From Gibbula magus (taxonomy: Eukaryota > Mollusca > Gastropoda > Trochida > Trochidae), in NCBI GenBank assembly GCA_936450465.1, contig OW388300.1, forward strand, positions 17,187,266-17,251,265: 64,000 nt of DNA, written 5' to 3'. Positions 46,520-61,283 of this stretch are shown piece by piece. The notes below the pieces were generated by a model. That model was not told the origin of the DNA. It did not search any database and saw only the letters and a program-made list of their open reading frames with translations. Position 1 is the stretch's first letter; the number at the start of each line of letters is the position of its first letter. The translations under genes were made by a program, and so were the position numbers.

Positions 46520-48044
46520 TGTCACAAAGTGACTTTGGTACTCAGAGACAACAAAGAAGTAGTTTACCAATAAAAGTTTATTACATAACAATATAGATAA
46601 AAAAAACTATTTTACAAGGTAATACAAAAACGCTAGGGGTGTAGATACGGTGTCATAGACCGGAGGAAGTACCTGAAATGATAAAGATGATATTTCGTGC
46701 TAGCTTGGTGCACATGTGCCATGCAAACTTCCAGGTGCAGAGGTGATGTTAATTCCGGTTAGCTCCGATTAGCGTATGGATAGCTGCAACATAAATATCT
46801 TCATGAATTATGGATGACAATGCACCTCCTATGACATCGTATCAAACAAAATAAATAAGTAACCTACATCTAACCTTCATACACAAGGAAAGAACCTTTT
46901 ACTTATTACAAATTATTTACAACAATATTTCAAATGGTGACAATGAACTGAAAACACTGATGAAGATTTACTTTAATTCTATCACAGGTAGTAATTAGTT
47001 AATTCATACCTCGCAACTGTGATAACAAGTAATCACTATTCACAACATCAGATCAGTAACAAATTCACTAATGAAAAATACTTATTTAAACAAATCAGTT
47101 AATAGCACATAGAATTGAGACAAGATTACATCAATTCATTACATTATTGCATAAAGTTGAATACAAACAAAACAATGGTTATTTCAGTGAGCACATCTCA
47201 CACAAACCCGTACATGGACCAGTCTGTCCAGTATACAGAAAACAACTGAGTGGACCGTGATATATGCGGGCCTGACTGCCCTGGCATTAACACCTTCACT
47301 CTGCTCTAGCACTGTCCCGTGCCCACACAAAATCCCTCAAGGGTGGACCGTGAAAGTGCGGGCCTGACTGCCCTGACACAGACACCTTCATCCCTAATTA
47401 CACATCCGCTCACCCAGAACGGCAGACTACCTCAAGCAGTCACCACTGCGGTCTTGATAGCACACAGCATTCTACCGCACCTTGCTCAAAACTCCGCCAC
47501 CATCTGCTGATTCAAAAGCATGCCTCGGCCGGAGTTACCCTGGTTGAAAAGCCCGGATTCGATACTGGACCCCGGACCCCGGACGTGGATGAACTACAAC
47601 ACACAACATAAATTTGTTTCAAATCATCCATGTAAGCAATAAAATCCATCACCAAACAATTTAACAAAATACCATGATAAAACCCTTATGCTATCGTTTA
47701 CAATAGCTACCAATTTATCGCCGTTAATTAATCAATTAACTAACAATTAATTACATGATTACACAATTCCCAGTTCTTAACTTATGTATGGAAAAGTTTA
47801 CTCACCTGTACCTTGGGAAATACCACCTATGTACCTAATACACGAAGTGTAGCCCTACAGATCATCCACGATCAGAGAAATCATCAATCCGCTCCAACCA
47901 GTCCATGGAGCAAGTGAGAGCTCTCGTCTCGCGCTTGCTTATCAAAGCTCACTGCAGCTCGTGCAAAGCCTGCAGGGTGGCTCAAATGAGTTTTGGTTCG
48001 CCCGGTCTCGCCTGTCGAGTTCTGCAATCACTGAGTTCGTGACA
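46520..48044 (-). repeat. 5' LTR (right on plus strand)
   Basis: 1525 bp, same length as the other LTR and differing at about a dozen positions found by eye (for example ACGCTAGGGG against ACGCGTGGGG, CCATGGAGC against CCATGTAGC). On the minus strand it should hold the promoter and transcription start. Confidence 0.93.
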
Positions 48045-48049
48045 ACATC

Positions 48050-48731
48050 AAATGGTTATCAATTTCGCTATCCGATTAACATATATTTTCTCTATTTAAG
48101 AATGCATGTAGCATCTGGAAATGATTGATATTACTTGAAGTGTAATTTCCCCCAAACAAATTTTAAAAAATATATTGCAACAGCCTTATATATGTTTTAT
48201 ATGTTTTATATGTTTTAAATTTTGATTCAATATGTCATTTCATTTGTATGTGTTATTTAATAGTACGACGTTACGATAGTTAATATGGATTCAATGTATA
48301 TTTATGTGTATGTTTATTCACGGTATGGATTAACAAATTTAGGTAAATCGTCTTAAATCGAATTTCATCTTATTAGCAATTACCAAATCACAGCCTCTTT
48401 CGGTGAAATCATCACATTTGGTTGAAAACTGTCTGAAAAAGAGTTAGTGACCAACTTTGAGTTGAAGCACAATAAGGTTTACTACAAGTTTGTCAGTAGA
48501 TATTATGAGATGGCATATCTTTTAAGAATGCCTTTCAAAGAAATGTAAACAGAACAACATGGTATACATGTACTAGGATTTATTCTAGTATTATCAAAGT
48601 ATGACAACCATCCTACCATTGTCAAAATGTGTACACGATTTGGTACACAGACTATCATCACTACAATTAAACATTTCCTAACTCTTCAAAATTGAGCTGA
48701 CTGAGTTTTGAACATTCTTTTCCAATATGCA
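48050..48731. other. Spacer between LTR element and duplication copy 2
   Basis: AT-rich, with a short TATATGTTT microrepeat near 48190. No gene. It should correspond to the right end of duplication unit 1 if the unit is the full ~31 kb. Confidence 0.35.
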
Positions 48732-50543
48732 ATATCATACAAACCTTAGCGTGCAATGTGAAGATCTGCATTCCTGACAAATTTGCGAGACAAATGTGTG
48801 TTTGAGGAAAAGACGTATGTCTGGCGTTCTTCCGACTAAATTTGTTAGTGCTTGTCTTTCTCGTGCTAAAACTGTGACATTGCAAAGCCAACTGTGAATA
48901 CGTGTTGTCAATAGGCTCATACTGGTGACAGAAATGCATTATTGCATGACTTCAGCTGTGGACTGGTGAATAAGCTGGCAACATGCCACGTCTTCCGAGA
49001 TGTATGTCTGTCGTTTATTCAGCCTGTTATGTAGTAAGTTATTCAGTTGCATACAGTTTATAATTTATGTCATCTGTCAGTGACATCATACTTTTTCTTA
49101 CTTATGAATATATATATCATGAAGACTTTGTGTAAAAAACGAAACAAAAACATAAAAAACAACAGTTAATCGTCTGTGGAATAACAAAAATGTAAGGAAT
49201 CAATATGTACAAGCTACTATACCATGTATTAACAAGAAAGAGTCACACTAATCTAAATCTAAAACTAAATTATATATCACTTTTTATGACGGTCAACATG
49301 CCTCTTTAAATGGCATTTGAAAAGTGGTTAGATGAAGGAGAAAAAGATATAGGGATATATAGCGTCTTTATTACAGGAATTTGCTACGTTTCGTTGTAGA
49401 TCTTAACACCAACAGGACAAAAAGGGGATGGGCGGATCCGGAACAGCAAGCGGGTTGCACCACTTTTGTCCTCTGACCGTTATCAAACAAATGATACTGA
49501 AAATGATTAACATGATGACAATGTGTACTCAGTGATGGACATAAGAACATTTTTTGTCGTTTCTAGCACTTTGTTTTTATGAAAAGTATCAGTTAAAAGG
49601 TGATATAAAATATTGTTTGTTTTACCGTACTAAAACATACATATCCAAAAAAGCATCAATTTGGATTGGTGTTAGATGATTGAGTGTAAAGAATATTCCT
49701 CCGATTGGGTTTATAATGTTATCATACACTCTGTTCAAAACTTTAATTTAGATTTCACTATATTGCCATGACGAGTTGCACTTACAACCATGCTTTCAGG
49801 AATGACTTTTAGCAGTAGCCGAAGGAAATACAGAATGTACAGACGTCTTACAGTACAAATATTCATAATTCTTCCTATCTGTTTCAAATGTTCATCTTCG
49901 GATACAATGCGTGATATTTTGTTCTCACAATTGTGCATTTCAATGTATTACACTTATTGATGGATAATAGCAAACTCCAAATAATATGTTTATCATTGCA
50001 AAATCTGAAGACTTCATTCCCGCACCTTTTGGAAAATCATAAATAATGACCTTTAAAGAAACGGTTTAACTTCGATAAGAACAGTACATGTACATCAGAA
50101 TCCCAGAATCAGAATCGGAATATCAGTGTCTATTGCATTCGAACTTAACAGCAGTGGTCTTCAGCAGAAGCAGAATAACGTTCCCAATTTTGGTAATTCC
50201 TTTGCCTCATGGATGTAAAAAACAGAAGGAAAGTAAGTTTGTTTCTGTGATGACATATGACACACATTGCCTAAAGCTACTGCCCTATTGTCAGCTTGCA
50301 AATGACACTTCTGTCAGCACAGACAAGTGAAAGTATCTTCATTACATCGTTTAGCATCCTATTAACGTGATGACAAAAGTCAGCATAACTGTAGTTGTAT
50401 GGATTCAAACCATAAATATTGCTTTATTAGATTGGAAACATTTAATCAGCTGTTATGCGTCATACTATACTGATGATAGGGGATTTTGTGGTTAATGTTT
50501 GCTTTTCAAGCATTTTAAAAAAAGAATGCAATTAAAATAGAGT

Positions 50544-50854
50544 GAGTGAGTTATTGTTTAACGCCGCTTCGGCAGTATTGCAGCCGTTAGCAGCGAGATA
50601 TTTAACGTATATGCCTAATTTAAAAAAGAAAATTGCAAAAGAAAATCAGAACACGCCACGAAGGCCGCAAAAACATCAGCATATAATCACATGTTAAATA
50701 AAAGCTGATAATAACAAGTTACAATTTACAATTTGTCAATAAGGTGTACAGCCTTCAGAAAATCTAAAACACGATGCTTATTGAAATGAGTAAAAACTTG
50801 ACTGATTGAAATAGAAGGATAAAAAGTTTCCCTGATATGTGCAGTGTCCCAACG
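50544..50854 (+). mobile_element. 311-bp SINE-like insertion with 14-bp target duplication
   Basis: Flanked by AATTAAAATAGAGT at 50530-50543 and 50855-50868. The matching site in duplication copy 1 (near 20345) is empty and reads AATTAAAAGAGAGT once. The start (GAGTGAGTTATTGTTTAACG) resembles a repeat phrase I recall from abalone and other gastropods. No coding frame; a retroposed short element is the best reading. Confidence 0.85.
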
Positions 50855-51369
50855 AATTAAAATAGAGTCTTTATTTATTCTTGTGTTATCCAATGTTTTC
50901 TACTGTTTTAACAAGTGATGTCAAACTATTTATGACATGTTCAGAAACTTTAAAGTAGTTTTTCGAACATCAAAACTAGTTGATGGTTCTGAAACATTAA
51001 AAACTAAATGGTTCACAATCACCTAAGTTTAATTCAAGAGAGCTGAAAGAGAAGTTCGGTTGCATGCGTTTAAGGATCAATCAAATATTTTCAAAGCATG
51101 AACATGTTGTGGATATCTTCCCGGATTCTTTCAAAGTGAATGTCATTCAGGCCACATCAGAGGATCAGTGCAAAAGGTAATGAAATCAAAGGCTTGACAG
51201 TACCGTTTTATCTTTACAGCCAGTAAACAATGAATGACATTCTTAGATGATGGAGCTTTAAATTAGCACTCAGGAGACGGACCGATTCACAGCATTTAGC
51301 TAAGGTTATTGGTATAGATATATGTCTACGTTTCTTAGTGCCAAAAGAGTTAATCAGATCGATGTAAGT

Positions 51370-51675
51370 TGAGGTGAGGTGAGTTGGAGTATAACGCCTC
51401 TTCAAAAATAGTTTACTTATACCCCGTCTGCTAGTATTATTGAGAAGCCCGCAACACAATGTTGCTATGCATTGCGGTGAAACCTGCGAGTATCGGCTGG
51501 AAGTAGCGAACCACGGGTGGTACTGTGCTGACATTCAGTGTAGCATTGCACCCAAACCTTACTGCGTGTAGAACAGTTCTACTGCAGACAAAGTTGCCGT
51601 TCCCCAGGCGGGATTCGAAACCAGGACCTCTTGAGCCGAAGCCAAACACGCTAACCACTGCACTATTCCGGCCCC
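51370..51675 (-). repeat. tRNA-derived SINE (duplicate of the 20.9-kb copy)
   Basis: Same element at the orthologous place in duplication copy 2, with only a few substitutions. Its A- and B-box regions and CTCACCTCACCT tail are retained. Confidence 0.85.
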
Positions 51676-54462
51676 AGTTCAATGTAGTCTTGGCGGACGT
51701 AATTTTATCTTTAAAGGTTCATGTCCAGGGTATGAATCATTAGTCACAACCAACATGCATCTTCGACTATTGATGATTTAATGAACCGTGAATGATTATG
51801 CCTTCCATAAGTAGTAGCTGACTAGTTAGTTTTCACAACGGACATTTTTTGAATGTTTGGTCTCAGTCGAAACGCTTTACTGAAGAAGTGGAAGTAATTT
51901 ATGATTAAACAAAAGTGCTCTGAGAAGAAATGCCCACATGTGTCCTACTGATGCATAATCTATCTCATGGGTAGTTACTAAAAATGGATACACATATCAA
52001 GTATCAACGGCCTGCTAGCAACACATCAGAATTTATAGTCACGGTTCAATGTTTTAGAAAATGTGTCGCAGAGGAAGGACAACATCAAACGTTATGATCT
52101 AATTAGTTGGTCAAATCTCCAAAAGGACCATTGAACAGTATGGTCATGTTCCAGAAATAGTCTCTAGTTCAAGGTCGCAAGGTAAACATGTATGGTTATG
52201 TGACATGTGATACACATTACAATAAGCAGCGGAGTAACGGTGGCCAGTTATTATCATGTCATGTGGATGTGCCCTTTGGTGTTTTCAACTTTTGGAAAAT
52301 GTAATTTTGTTTTGTTTTCATGCTTACAAATTACTTCAATTGCAGTAAATTGCGCCATCTATTACTTATATACCAGAATTACAGTAACATATCTATCTCT
52401 TCTAAAGTCGATCATTACACAGATAGACATTCCTCCATTGGAAACAATTTCCCAAATAGTATACACTTATTAAGGCAGTCAGTGCGGTGTATTGTTCATT
52501 TACGTTTATAATCTGCACCAGAATAATTTAGGGATGAGTCATCAGCAAATCAACATAATTCATCTGCTGTTATTATTGATATAAACAATGAATAAAACTC
52601 GGCCAATCACTGAACCCCAGGGAAAACTAGTAATTTCAACTTTGAAATGACTCCATTAAGAAGCCCTCTTTGACTGTGATTACATTTGTTACTAGCTAAC
52701 CAGCCCAATTATTGTCATTCAACATCACTGTGACCATTGATTTGTTAAATAAACGATTTGCTTTAATCAGAGCAAGGGTTTACTTGCTCATACTCGAAGA
52801 AGCTGATTTGAAATTGAGCTGTTAAAGCAAATACTTACAAAATGTACTTTCATTGTACACATCATATATCTTTAAGCGTGTACACTCGTAAATACTATTC
52901 CTAAAGTCACTTAAATTCAGATAAAACTTTGAATACTGTATCGCACTTTACCTTTACTAGATATCAATTACCTGCAATAATCTACAAAGAAATGATGGAA
53001 GGTGTTTTACTATCAAAGTTAATCTTAAAATTGTTTTTCAAAGTATAGGTTACTGATTGTGCAATGTACAAGACAGGACAATAATACTACGGTTTTCAAC
53101 GTTATTGCATGAAATACAATATTTTATTAAGACAGCTTGACGAGCCTGGTTTACACAACTCGCTTTTTATTTGTATTGTATGTGTTATTAGGAGTAACAT
53201 ACATCAGCAATCTCCAGTTATTTTATCTTGTTCACATTGGAGTTGGAGTTGGAGGCCTCTTTATTTCAAACGGTGAAGCTGGGCCACATACTGATGGAAG
53301 TCACAAACTAGAACAAGTTGCTCAGTATGTGCAATTATTCCTAAAATGAAAGTGTTGTTTTTCCAAAACAAACATCAGTCAAAATAAAAATGTGCTGTTT
53401 CCGTCATGACAATTCTACAAATCAATTCTACACAAACATTTGCTCTTTGAAATTTAGAGCATAACATAAGAGCGAAACATGTAACACAACTTTACAACCC
53501 ACGAACACAGTCATCAAATAGTTTTGTTGTTCCAATACTGATTTCTATTATGCAATAACCAATAAAACAACATGAGCAATGTGCGCATCATTCACGACTG
53601 CAAACACATCTTGATCTGACATTATGAACTAGGGATAATAGTTGATTTCTGAAGAATGACAAAGGACTTATAATGAAAAAACTAGCCCTTCTGATACTTC
53701 TGATATGCTTATCCCTCGTATGTACTATGTAAATGAATTATTCAATGATTATTGAGTAGAGGCTATGCTAAACTGTGTATATCCTTCCTGTTAAATTAAC
53801 ACTATTACATTTAGGTTTTACAGATCTAAAATCACAATGGGGAATATGCACAAAATTAATCAAGAACACATACATTTGTATTGAAGTGAAAATTGTCAAT
53901 ATCTTATATTTCATGTGGTAAATAGTTGATTCGTTTATTCTATTGAAAGTAATACTTCAAATAAATTAACAGCAGCACCAAAAGTAATTGGTATTTTAAG
54001 AACGACGTTTACTGCATTTAAAGGTGCTGAAGCAAAAAATTTTGATATATTTTTCTAAAATTTGCTATCTATCATTGAAGTTCAAACAAAGAATATTGTT
54101 AAATTAAAGGATAAAACACTCCATCAGCAACCCGATACACCTTATCCGTAGAACATGGTTATTGTTATTTGTAGAAAATGGTGGCTCTTTTTTAAGAGTG
54201 TTCCGACAGCAAGATGGTGGACCATTCCATAACGATGTCATGTTCAAAACTCTACTATGAGTGTTTATGTATAGCTTCATCAGTCAGACCACTTGAACTT
54301 CCTTTGAGCGGCCATTTTAACATGAACAATTGACAATTGGCACTCGATGGGAAATGGTCTCTCATGGCTTAACCGAACGATGTACATTCGTTGTAGAACT
54401 CTTTTTATTGATATATGAGTAGTATATACCCATTGGTTATTTACATTTTCATTTTCAATGTT

Positions 54463-55676
54463 TACATTTTCTTGAAGAACGGCTAGCAACAGTGCCAGTT
54501 TGCTTTAGAATGACTGTAAATAATGCCTTATTCATCAACATTTGTCAAATATAAGTTTCCAAAATTTAACCTACTCACTAAAGTAATCAACATACTTCAT
54601 GACAAAAAGTTACGACTTTTCAATTTCATATTATCTGGTCATGTTGCCTTGTACCTGTTTTTCATAACTGATAGTATCCTATTTGCAGTGACAGATAATT
54701 CAATTACAAGATTGGTTTTCCAAAATTATAAATATATTTTTGCTATTTCATTTCAGACAAAATTAATTCATAGGCTTTTGTATGTAATCAGAAGACTAGC
54801 ATAGATGTTGAGGAACATGTTGCCTGTATTGGCTTGGACTTTATGAATTTCTATTCTGAAGAAGCAACCAATTATATATTGTTATGGTGTGACTTCAGAC
54901 TCGTTTCGATAACTCACACACTTTAGGCCAATTTTCAAATTCTCACAAATTTGCTATGAAAGTATTGCTTTTCAAAATATTACCAAACCCGATAAATCTC
55001 AATTAGTTGAACAATATACTGACATAACTCTTCTTATTCATCCCCATTATGAGCCCCGAATGGCATCCCGCCTTGGAGTTATATTAGCCTAGATGTGAGA
55101 GGAAGTGAACATGTCGAAAACAATTGGCCATAAGTCAATCTTGTCTTTCATGCATAGTGCGCTAAACATGTCAAATATTTATTAATGAGATAATACTTTC
55201 TGCATACACATAAGTAGTAAATGTAAAAAATCTAACATGTAACAAACATATTCAATGTTTTGCAATTGACCTTTATCACATATTTATGAAATTTAAAAAA
55301 ATCATGCCTATTTTAAAAATTGCTTTCTACTGTTCGGAAACCCCATAATCTATTTTCACAATGTCTTCATTAAATAATGTTAATACGTTTTCAGGAGCAT
55401 ACATAAACACGAACTAATTCAACACAACCTGACTGTTAAAAACCCAAATTGCTTATTGATTACCGATTAGTTCCTGTTAATGTTTGAAATCCTTCCAGGA
55501 ATATTGAATTTTGCCATTCTTGTCTAATGTACATTTTTAAATGGAGGAAAATTGGAAAATGTGAACTTTAGATTTTTAAAAAACCTCCAACACACTTTGG
55601 CAGATTACCGTTGTTAATAAAACTCATTCTGATTACTCTTAATTGATTACACAAATATTTGCCTGAAGTCTGTGAC
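54463..55676. other. ~1.2-kb segment present only in duplication copy 2
   Basis: Copy 1 passes directly from its CATTTTCATTTTCATTAT stretch to AACATTTTGAAATAGTG (about 23945-23965). The segment has one open frame (54523-54804) with no recognisable motif, and no visible terminal repeats. Either an insertion in copy 2 or a deletion in copy 1. Confidence 0.6.
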
Positions 55677-58600
55677 ATTTTGAAATAGTGTCAAATTTCA
55701 ATCAACTGTGTGAACAGATGGAAGCTCTAATCAATGATTACTTATGTTACATTCTCATCAAAAGCTTAGAATTTGGTCTGTACTAAACTGACAAAAATAT
55801 TGATGAAATTCATGAAGAAACGTAATTGAATTTTGTGTAAGAGATTAAACTAAAAACGTTCAAAATTAGTCATACTCGCAAGTCCGTGACATGATCCGGA
55901 AAGCTTGTAGTTGTACCTAAAACTATTAGTGTGTTTAACGTGAACTTTAACTTAGGAATGATATATTCATAACAAATTACAATATCGGCAAACTTTAATA
56001 TATTCTGGCGAATTCATTGCAATATTGTACTGTCACAAAGCAAAGGCCAATACATTTTGTTGTTGATTACACTAATGACCTTACATGTTGCACAGTGGTG
56101 GGAAGAGCCATCTCACTGCAGTCAAATGAGGTTTTGTTTCTTAGACTGAGATTCCTTACTCTCTCATCGCTTAGCAATTATAAATCTATCCATCCATGCA
56201 CATTTGACTGATTGTTTAATACATAATAGGAATATATCTAGGAAGGGTATATGTGAAGAACATTGTTTGATTGACTTCAGTACAAACAATATCAAATGAC
56301 GTCATCGTTTACATCATCATAGATGACCTCATAAGTGAACAATATGGATACACAGAACGTGGCGTTGGAACATTTGGTTTGTTTTTGGAATATATTCAGT
56401 AAATAATTGTAGAATACCACGTAAACCAATGTTGTGAAGCAGTATGTGTGTATCAACTCTCATGGCTTCGCCACTCGTGAAATGTTAACTCTTCGGAAAA
56501 TGTTAAATATATATTAAGTATGCTATTCCAAAGGTTATAACAATGTTGTATTATTGAGGTGAGAAAGCTAATTTGTGTTTTCTAAATGTTGATAAAAAAA
56601 GTTCTCTGCTGAGATTGACGACATCAATGTTACCAAACAAATTTCGGAAGTAAAACTTGATGGGTCCTATATTGATTTCTAAAGACGTTTCTAAAGAATA
56701 TAATTTCAATTTCAGTAATTGTTGTTTTGGAACCAGCGCAAATTGAAAACCATCAAATATCACAATACAGTGTGTCATTTAATGGACACACTCATAAAGC
56801 CATATTTATGAGGTCAGGAATTTAACATTTTAGATTGTAATTATACTGGCGTCTTCTTGACGAAGGCAATGACAACATACGACACATCTGTATAGTTATA
56901 TTGAAACTTGACAGTTATATTTTTAATTGTATCAAAAATTATTCTTATACAAAATATCTTAGTCAACTGGACTTAATCATAGCACTGCAACTTTTAATGA
57001 ATGTATGGGAACAAAATTTAGTATACTTTCAGTAAAATATAAATGAGATAATGCAATTTGCACAGTGGTTATATCGAACAGTATAGTCCCGAATTACTTG
57101 TTTTCAATCCCCAAATGATTCTAACAAATAGTCGATGGTAAGGTCCGGTCAGATTCGTTTAAACTGATCCTTCTGTTAGTCCAAAATGTAGTTAATGCTT
57201 ATCGTGATGCTGTAATTGTTTGCAAAAAATATCAATTTATAAACTTTGACGTGTTGGTACTCTCAATTCGCTGTATATTATTTACTTACTATGAAGTCTA
57301 AGACGATTAATGTTCTCAGACGATTGACATCAAACTGAAACGTTGATATGTGCTAATTGCTCTCATTGCAATTGTGAATGTATTGTTTTCACTGTGTATA
57401 ACCGTACACCGATATCGAAAGTAGAGGTATGATTCACTTATAAACTCACCAATAATACATAACCTGTCAATGATTTAAGCCCCATACCGAGGAAATTTTA
57501 TACATTACTTTACGAACTATTATGAAGGCGTATTTCAAGCTCTTCCTGCAACCGGTGGTCAGCTCGTATTTACATCTATCATTATATAATACATATATTG
57601 CTTTATTTATGTGGACTGTTTTGCTTCTCAAACGTTTCTAAACGTCTTCAAAACAGTAAGCATTAATTAAGGTCTTAAATTTATCGGTAATGGACGGTTT
57701 TCTGCAGATGGATTATGCACGGTTGCTAGCTGCTAGAAGCAGTACAGTACACAAAATGCATGACTAATCTTAACATGGGTTTATAATTATAAAACGATAT
57801 TTGATATATCACAGTTCGGTACAATTTATAGTTAACTACATTTTAAGAACGCTTCTGAAAACTATTTGTTCTTACCAAATAGATTTAACAGCTGAAAAAG
57901 ACATAGACAACACGGTAACTTTTGTTTGAATTATCTCTTGACACTTTGCAAGCAATGCTGTAATTAGTAATATTTTGCTTTCAGTACACGTGTCAATCAT
58001 TACATTATTTTATAGTGTTTCCGGAAGTTATCATCATCGCACTGAAATAAATTGACAAAAAAACAATATGAGCAATGAAGTTTCTTTCGTCCACTATTAC
58101 GCTCCTCGCTAGGAACATTTTACCCATGCAAACCTCTTTATTGTCAATTTCAATTTCAATTCGTTATTCTCCAAAACTCACCATGGTGGTACAAGAGCAT
58201 ATTTACGGTTATACACAGTGGCTTTTTAACATCTTGAATCATGTCTGAGATGGAGATGGAGATAAGTCAATGAGCCATTGCAAAACATTTCCCTCCTGAG
58301 ATCTGTATTATGTGTTCTGTTCAGCGGATTTTGAATGTCAGGGGTTATGGACGCTCAACTTATTGCTAAAGCATTACATAACATAATCAAATCTGATCTA
58401 TCGAAATTGCAATAATGAGCGTTCAGGGTGCTGGTGCCATTTGCAATGTCTCTATGGAGATAGTTTCAAGGATATTCAGTCCAAACAATTATCTCTAATT
58501 GTTCCTACGAAATAAATTAAGGAGGATAATGACGGTTAAATGGGAGTTGATTTAGTTTGAATGTTTATTGTTGTAACACCAAGTTTGAATTAGACAAGCA

Positions 58601-61283
58601 GGGATCGTTCACTGCCATTTGGATCCTTGATAAAATGTATCCTTCAAATAAGGAATTGAATATTTTAATGATAGCAATAATCATTAATCAATAATCAATA
58701 ATCGATGTATATGTTCTTTGTTGTTATTCAAGTGTGTGGTAACAAAATGGAATATTCTATCAACATTTGGATTAATAATAAAATGAACCCTTTAGAAATT
58801 AAAAATGATTCTTTCAATTAAAGTAATGATAATGTAAGTAAATGAAAATCTACACAAGAGGATACATACATGTATAATTTTGAATATTCAATTTGATACA
58901 GTAACACTTTAAAAAGGGGATTTCTTTCTGAATGTGATGACGAATATGCCTCTAAATACGAAATTACGATCTTTTTAAGACACTTATTTCCTGTCGTTGA
59001 TATAGGAAAGGTCAACTTAACAATCCTTTACAACAATAATTATTCTTTTGACTGATACCTGAATATAAGTGTACGAGTCCAACTGAAAAGAATTGACATG
59101 TTTATCATTAATTTCCAGAACTGTCAATCGTCTCTTAATTTATTGGATAGTTTTGACAGCTAGCAGTACTTCATCATCAATGCTTGACACCTGTACAAGT
59201 GAAGTAGACTCAAGTACGAGTGTCTGCATGACACCTTGACAATCAAATGTTGTTAGCGCTTCAACAGGAAAGAAGTATAAAAATGAGACATTTGATGACC
59301 CTAAATCATATGCACGTTATTGATGCAACGCACTACAGTATTCTGATGTTGTCATTTGACAAACTTCCTGTTTCTGAGCCTAGCTTTTTGAATGTTAATA
59401 TATAGGACCTCGAACAGTTGCATGCAATAACTTACAAGACGGATTATACATAATTCAGACCAGATACAGTTCGCTATGGATAAACAATGACAGATATTGC
59501 CAACCAAAAAACAAACACAAGATAAGTGAAAACATACACTATTGTTAATAGTGGTTGCAAATTACACTTGAAATGCATAACATTCACACGGAAATGTTTT
59601 AAACTCAATGTGTGCTGTATGTAACCTCTATTACATCATCAGCTACAGGTCAAAGATCTACCTTTGACGTGGTTTATGTATGCGTCAAAAGGCTTCAAAC
59701 GAATAACATGACGTATTCAGAGGGGGATAATCATTATTGGCACTAGTGTATTATTACACAGAATTGAAACACTTATACGTAAGTAATTAATATGCACATG
59801 GTTAATATTACTTTCAGATTTCAATTCAATAAATCGATTTATAAAACAATGATTTTAGACACTTTAACCGGGCGAGTATTTTTCAAGGATGACTTTGAAT
59901 TTGTGTTTGTTTACAATGTAAATGATTACTTTGGGCAAGTGAATAATGAAGACTCATATTCGTGTGAACTATGGAGAGATATATTATATAGTGTAAACCA
60001 TGTTCATCAATCCCCTTTCAATGTACCATCTTGAAATAAAAACCATTTAAATCAAATGACAAACGTCTCTCTTTGAAGCATCATTATCGTCAAACAATTG
60101 GATATGGGGGCATCAGCAAAGTAAATACACATTTTATGTTTATTCAAGTGAATACAAATATCCAAATATCTAACTATATTGAAGGTTTCATTCACAATTG
60201 GCAAACAGTTCAACATCATATTTCATTAGACTTAAGTTCAAAACTGTATCTGCGTCGACGCAAATCGATCGTTCTTTCTGTAATATTTGATTCTTAGAGA
60301 TATGATTGTTAATCAAATCTGCTGCTATTGAATATCATGAAAACAGCCAGACAAATCAATAAAAACAAGAGTCTGGTAGAACATTTACGCTAAGTCATGA
60401 ACATTTTCATTTACGAAAATTGAAAAATCAATTCAGTTCAAAGTATACCCAAATGTCGACCCTACATGTATGCAGAAATATAAGAACATAACTATATGCA
60501 GTTTGCTGTTATTGTGATACATCTTTCTTAATTCAATTTGCACACTGTTCTACAGTCCTTCTTAAATATTCAATGTCATCTTAGTTTTTTTCTGGGTACA
60601 CGTGTGACTTTAGGTTTTAAAAAAAGCGAATTAGGACATACTGTGATTAATTTCTATGTACATACTCTCATTTCCCCACGCATTAAATCAATCTGATGTA
60701 GTCTAAACAACATATCATTATCTTTGGATGTCACACCTCAAGATAAATGAAACTCTATCAAGATAATACCAGAGTTTAATTACCTGGTGTGATGTGTAGG
60801 AGGAAACAAACCTACTGGAGACTGACATAGAAGACTTATACGCACATTAGCCGCATTTCTGGTTTCGGTAGTTGGCAGTTGGCTACATTGCAACTCCTGG
60901 AAGAAGTGTGAATGAGAGAGAAACTATTACCTTTCACATGAGGTATAAAGCATGTTATATATGTTGGCTTTTTTAGTTTTTACAGTTCATTTTTATAATT
61001 TAGTTTCAGTTTAAAAACATAGTAATCCCACCCGAAGGTGTAAAAATGATTGAGATTAACTATTGTTAAGCTAGTTATAAAATAAAATTAAACATAGTTT
61101 ACATTCATAGATATCTATTACAATATAAATGTAAACAAATACCATTCACTATTATCGGTATTTAACTGAATAATGCTCAGAAAAAATGCCAGATGGAATG
61201 ATGATAACAGACAATCTTAATGTTAATGGTATTTCTATTGAAATAGATCAGTGATGGGAAGAATCATTTTTGTCCATGTTGTC

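Larger units (their letters stand above)
40580..48049 (-). mobile_element. Gmr1-like Ty3/Gypsy LTR retrotransposon, full length
   Basis: Seen: LTRs at 40585-42109 and 46520-48044 (1525 bp each, TGTCAC...GTGACA) flanked by the direct repeat ACATC (40580-40584 and 48045-48049). On the minus strand the order is 5' LTR, primer site, gag, protease, integrase, reverse transcriptase, RNase H, purine tract, 3' LTR. Known: integrase ahead of RT is the Ty1/copia order, but Gmr1-group Ty3/Gypsy elements share it; their gag is related to the vertebrate SCAN domain. Inferred: a recent insertion, since the LTRs differ at only about a dozen positions by eye. Now defective: in-frame stop at 43090-43092 and an integrase catalytic Asp replaced by Asn. 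Confidence 0.92.
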
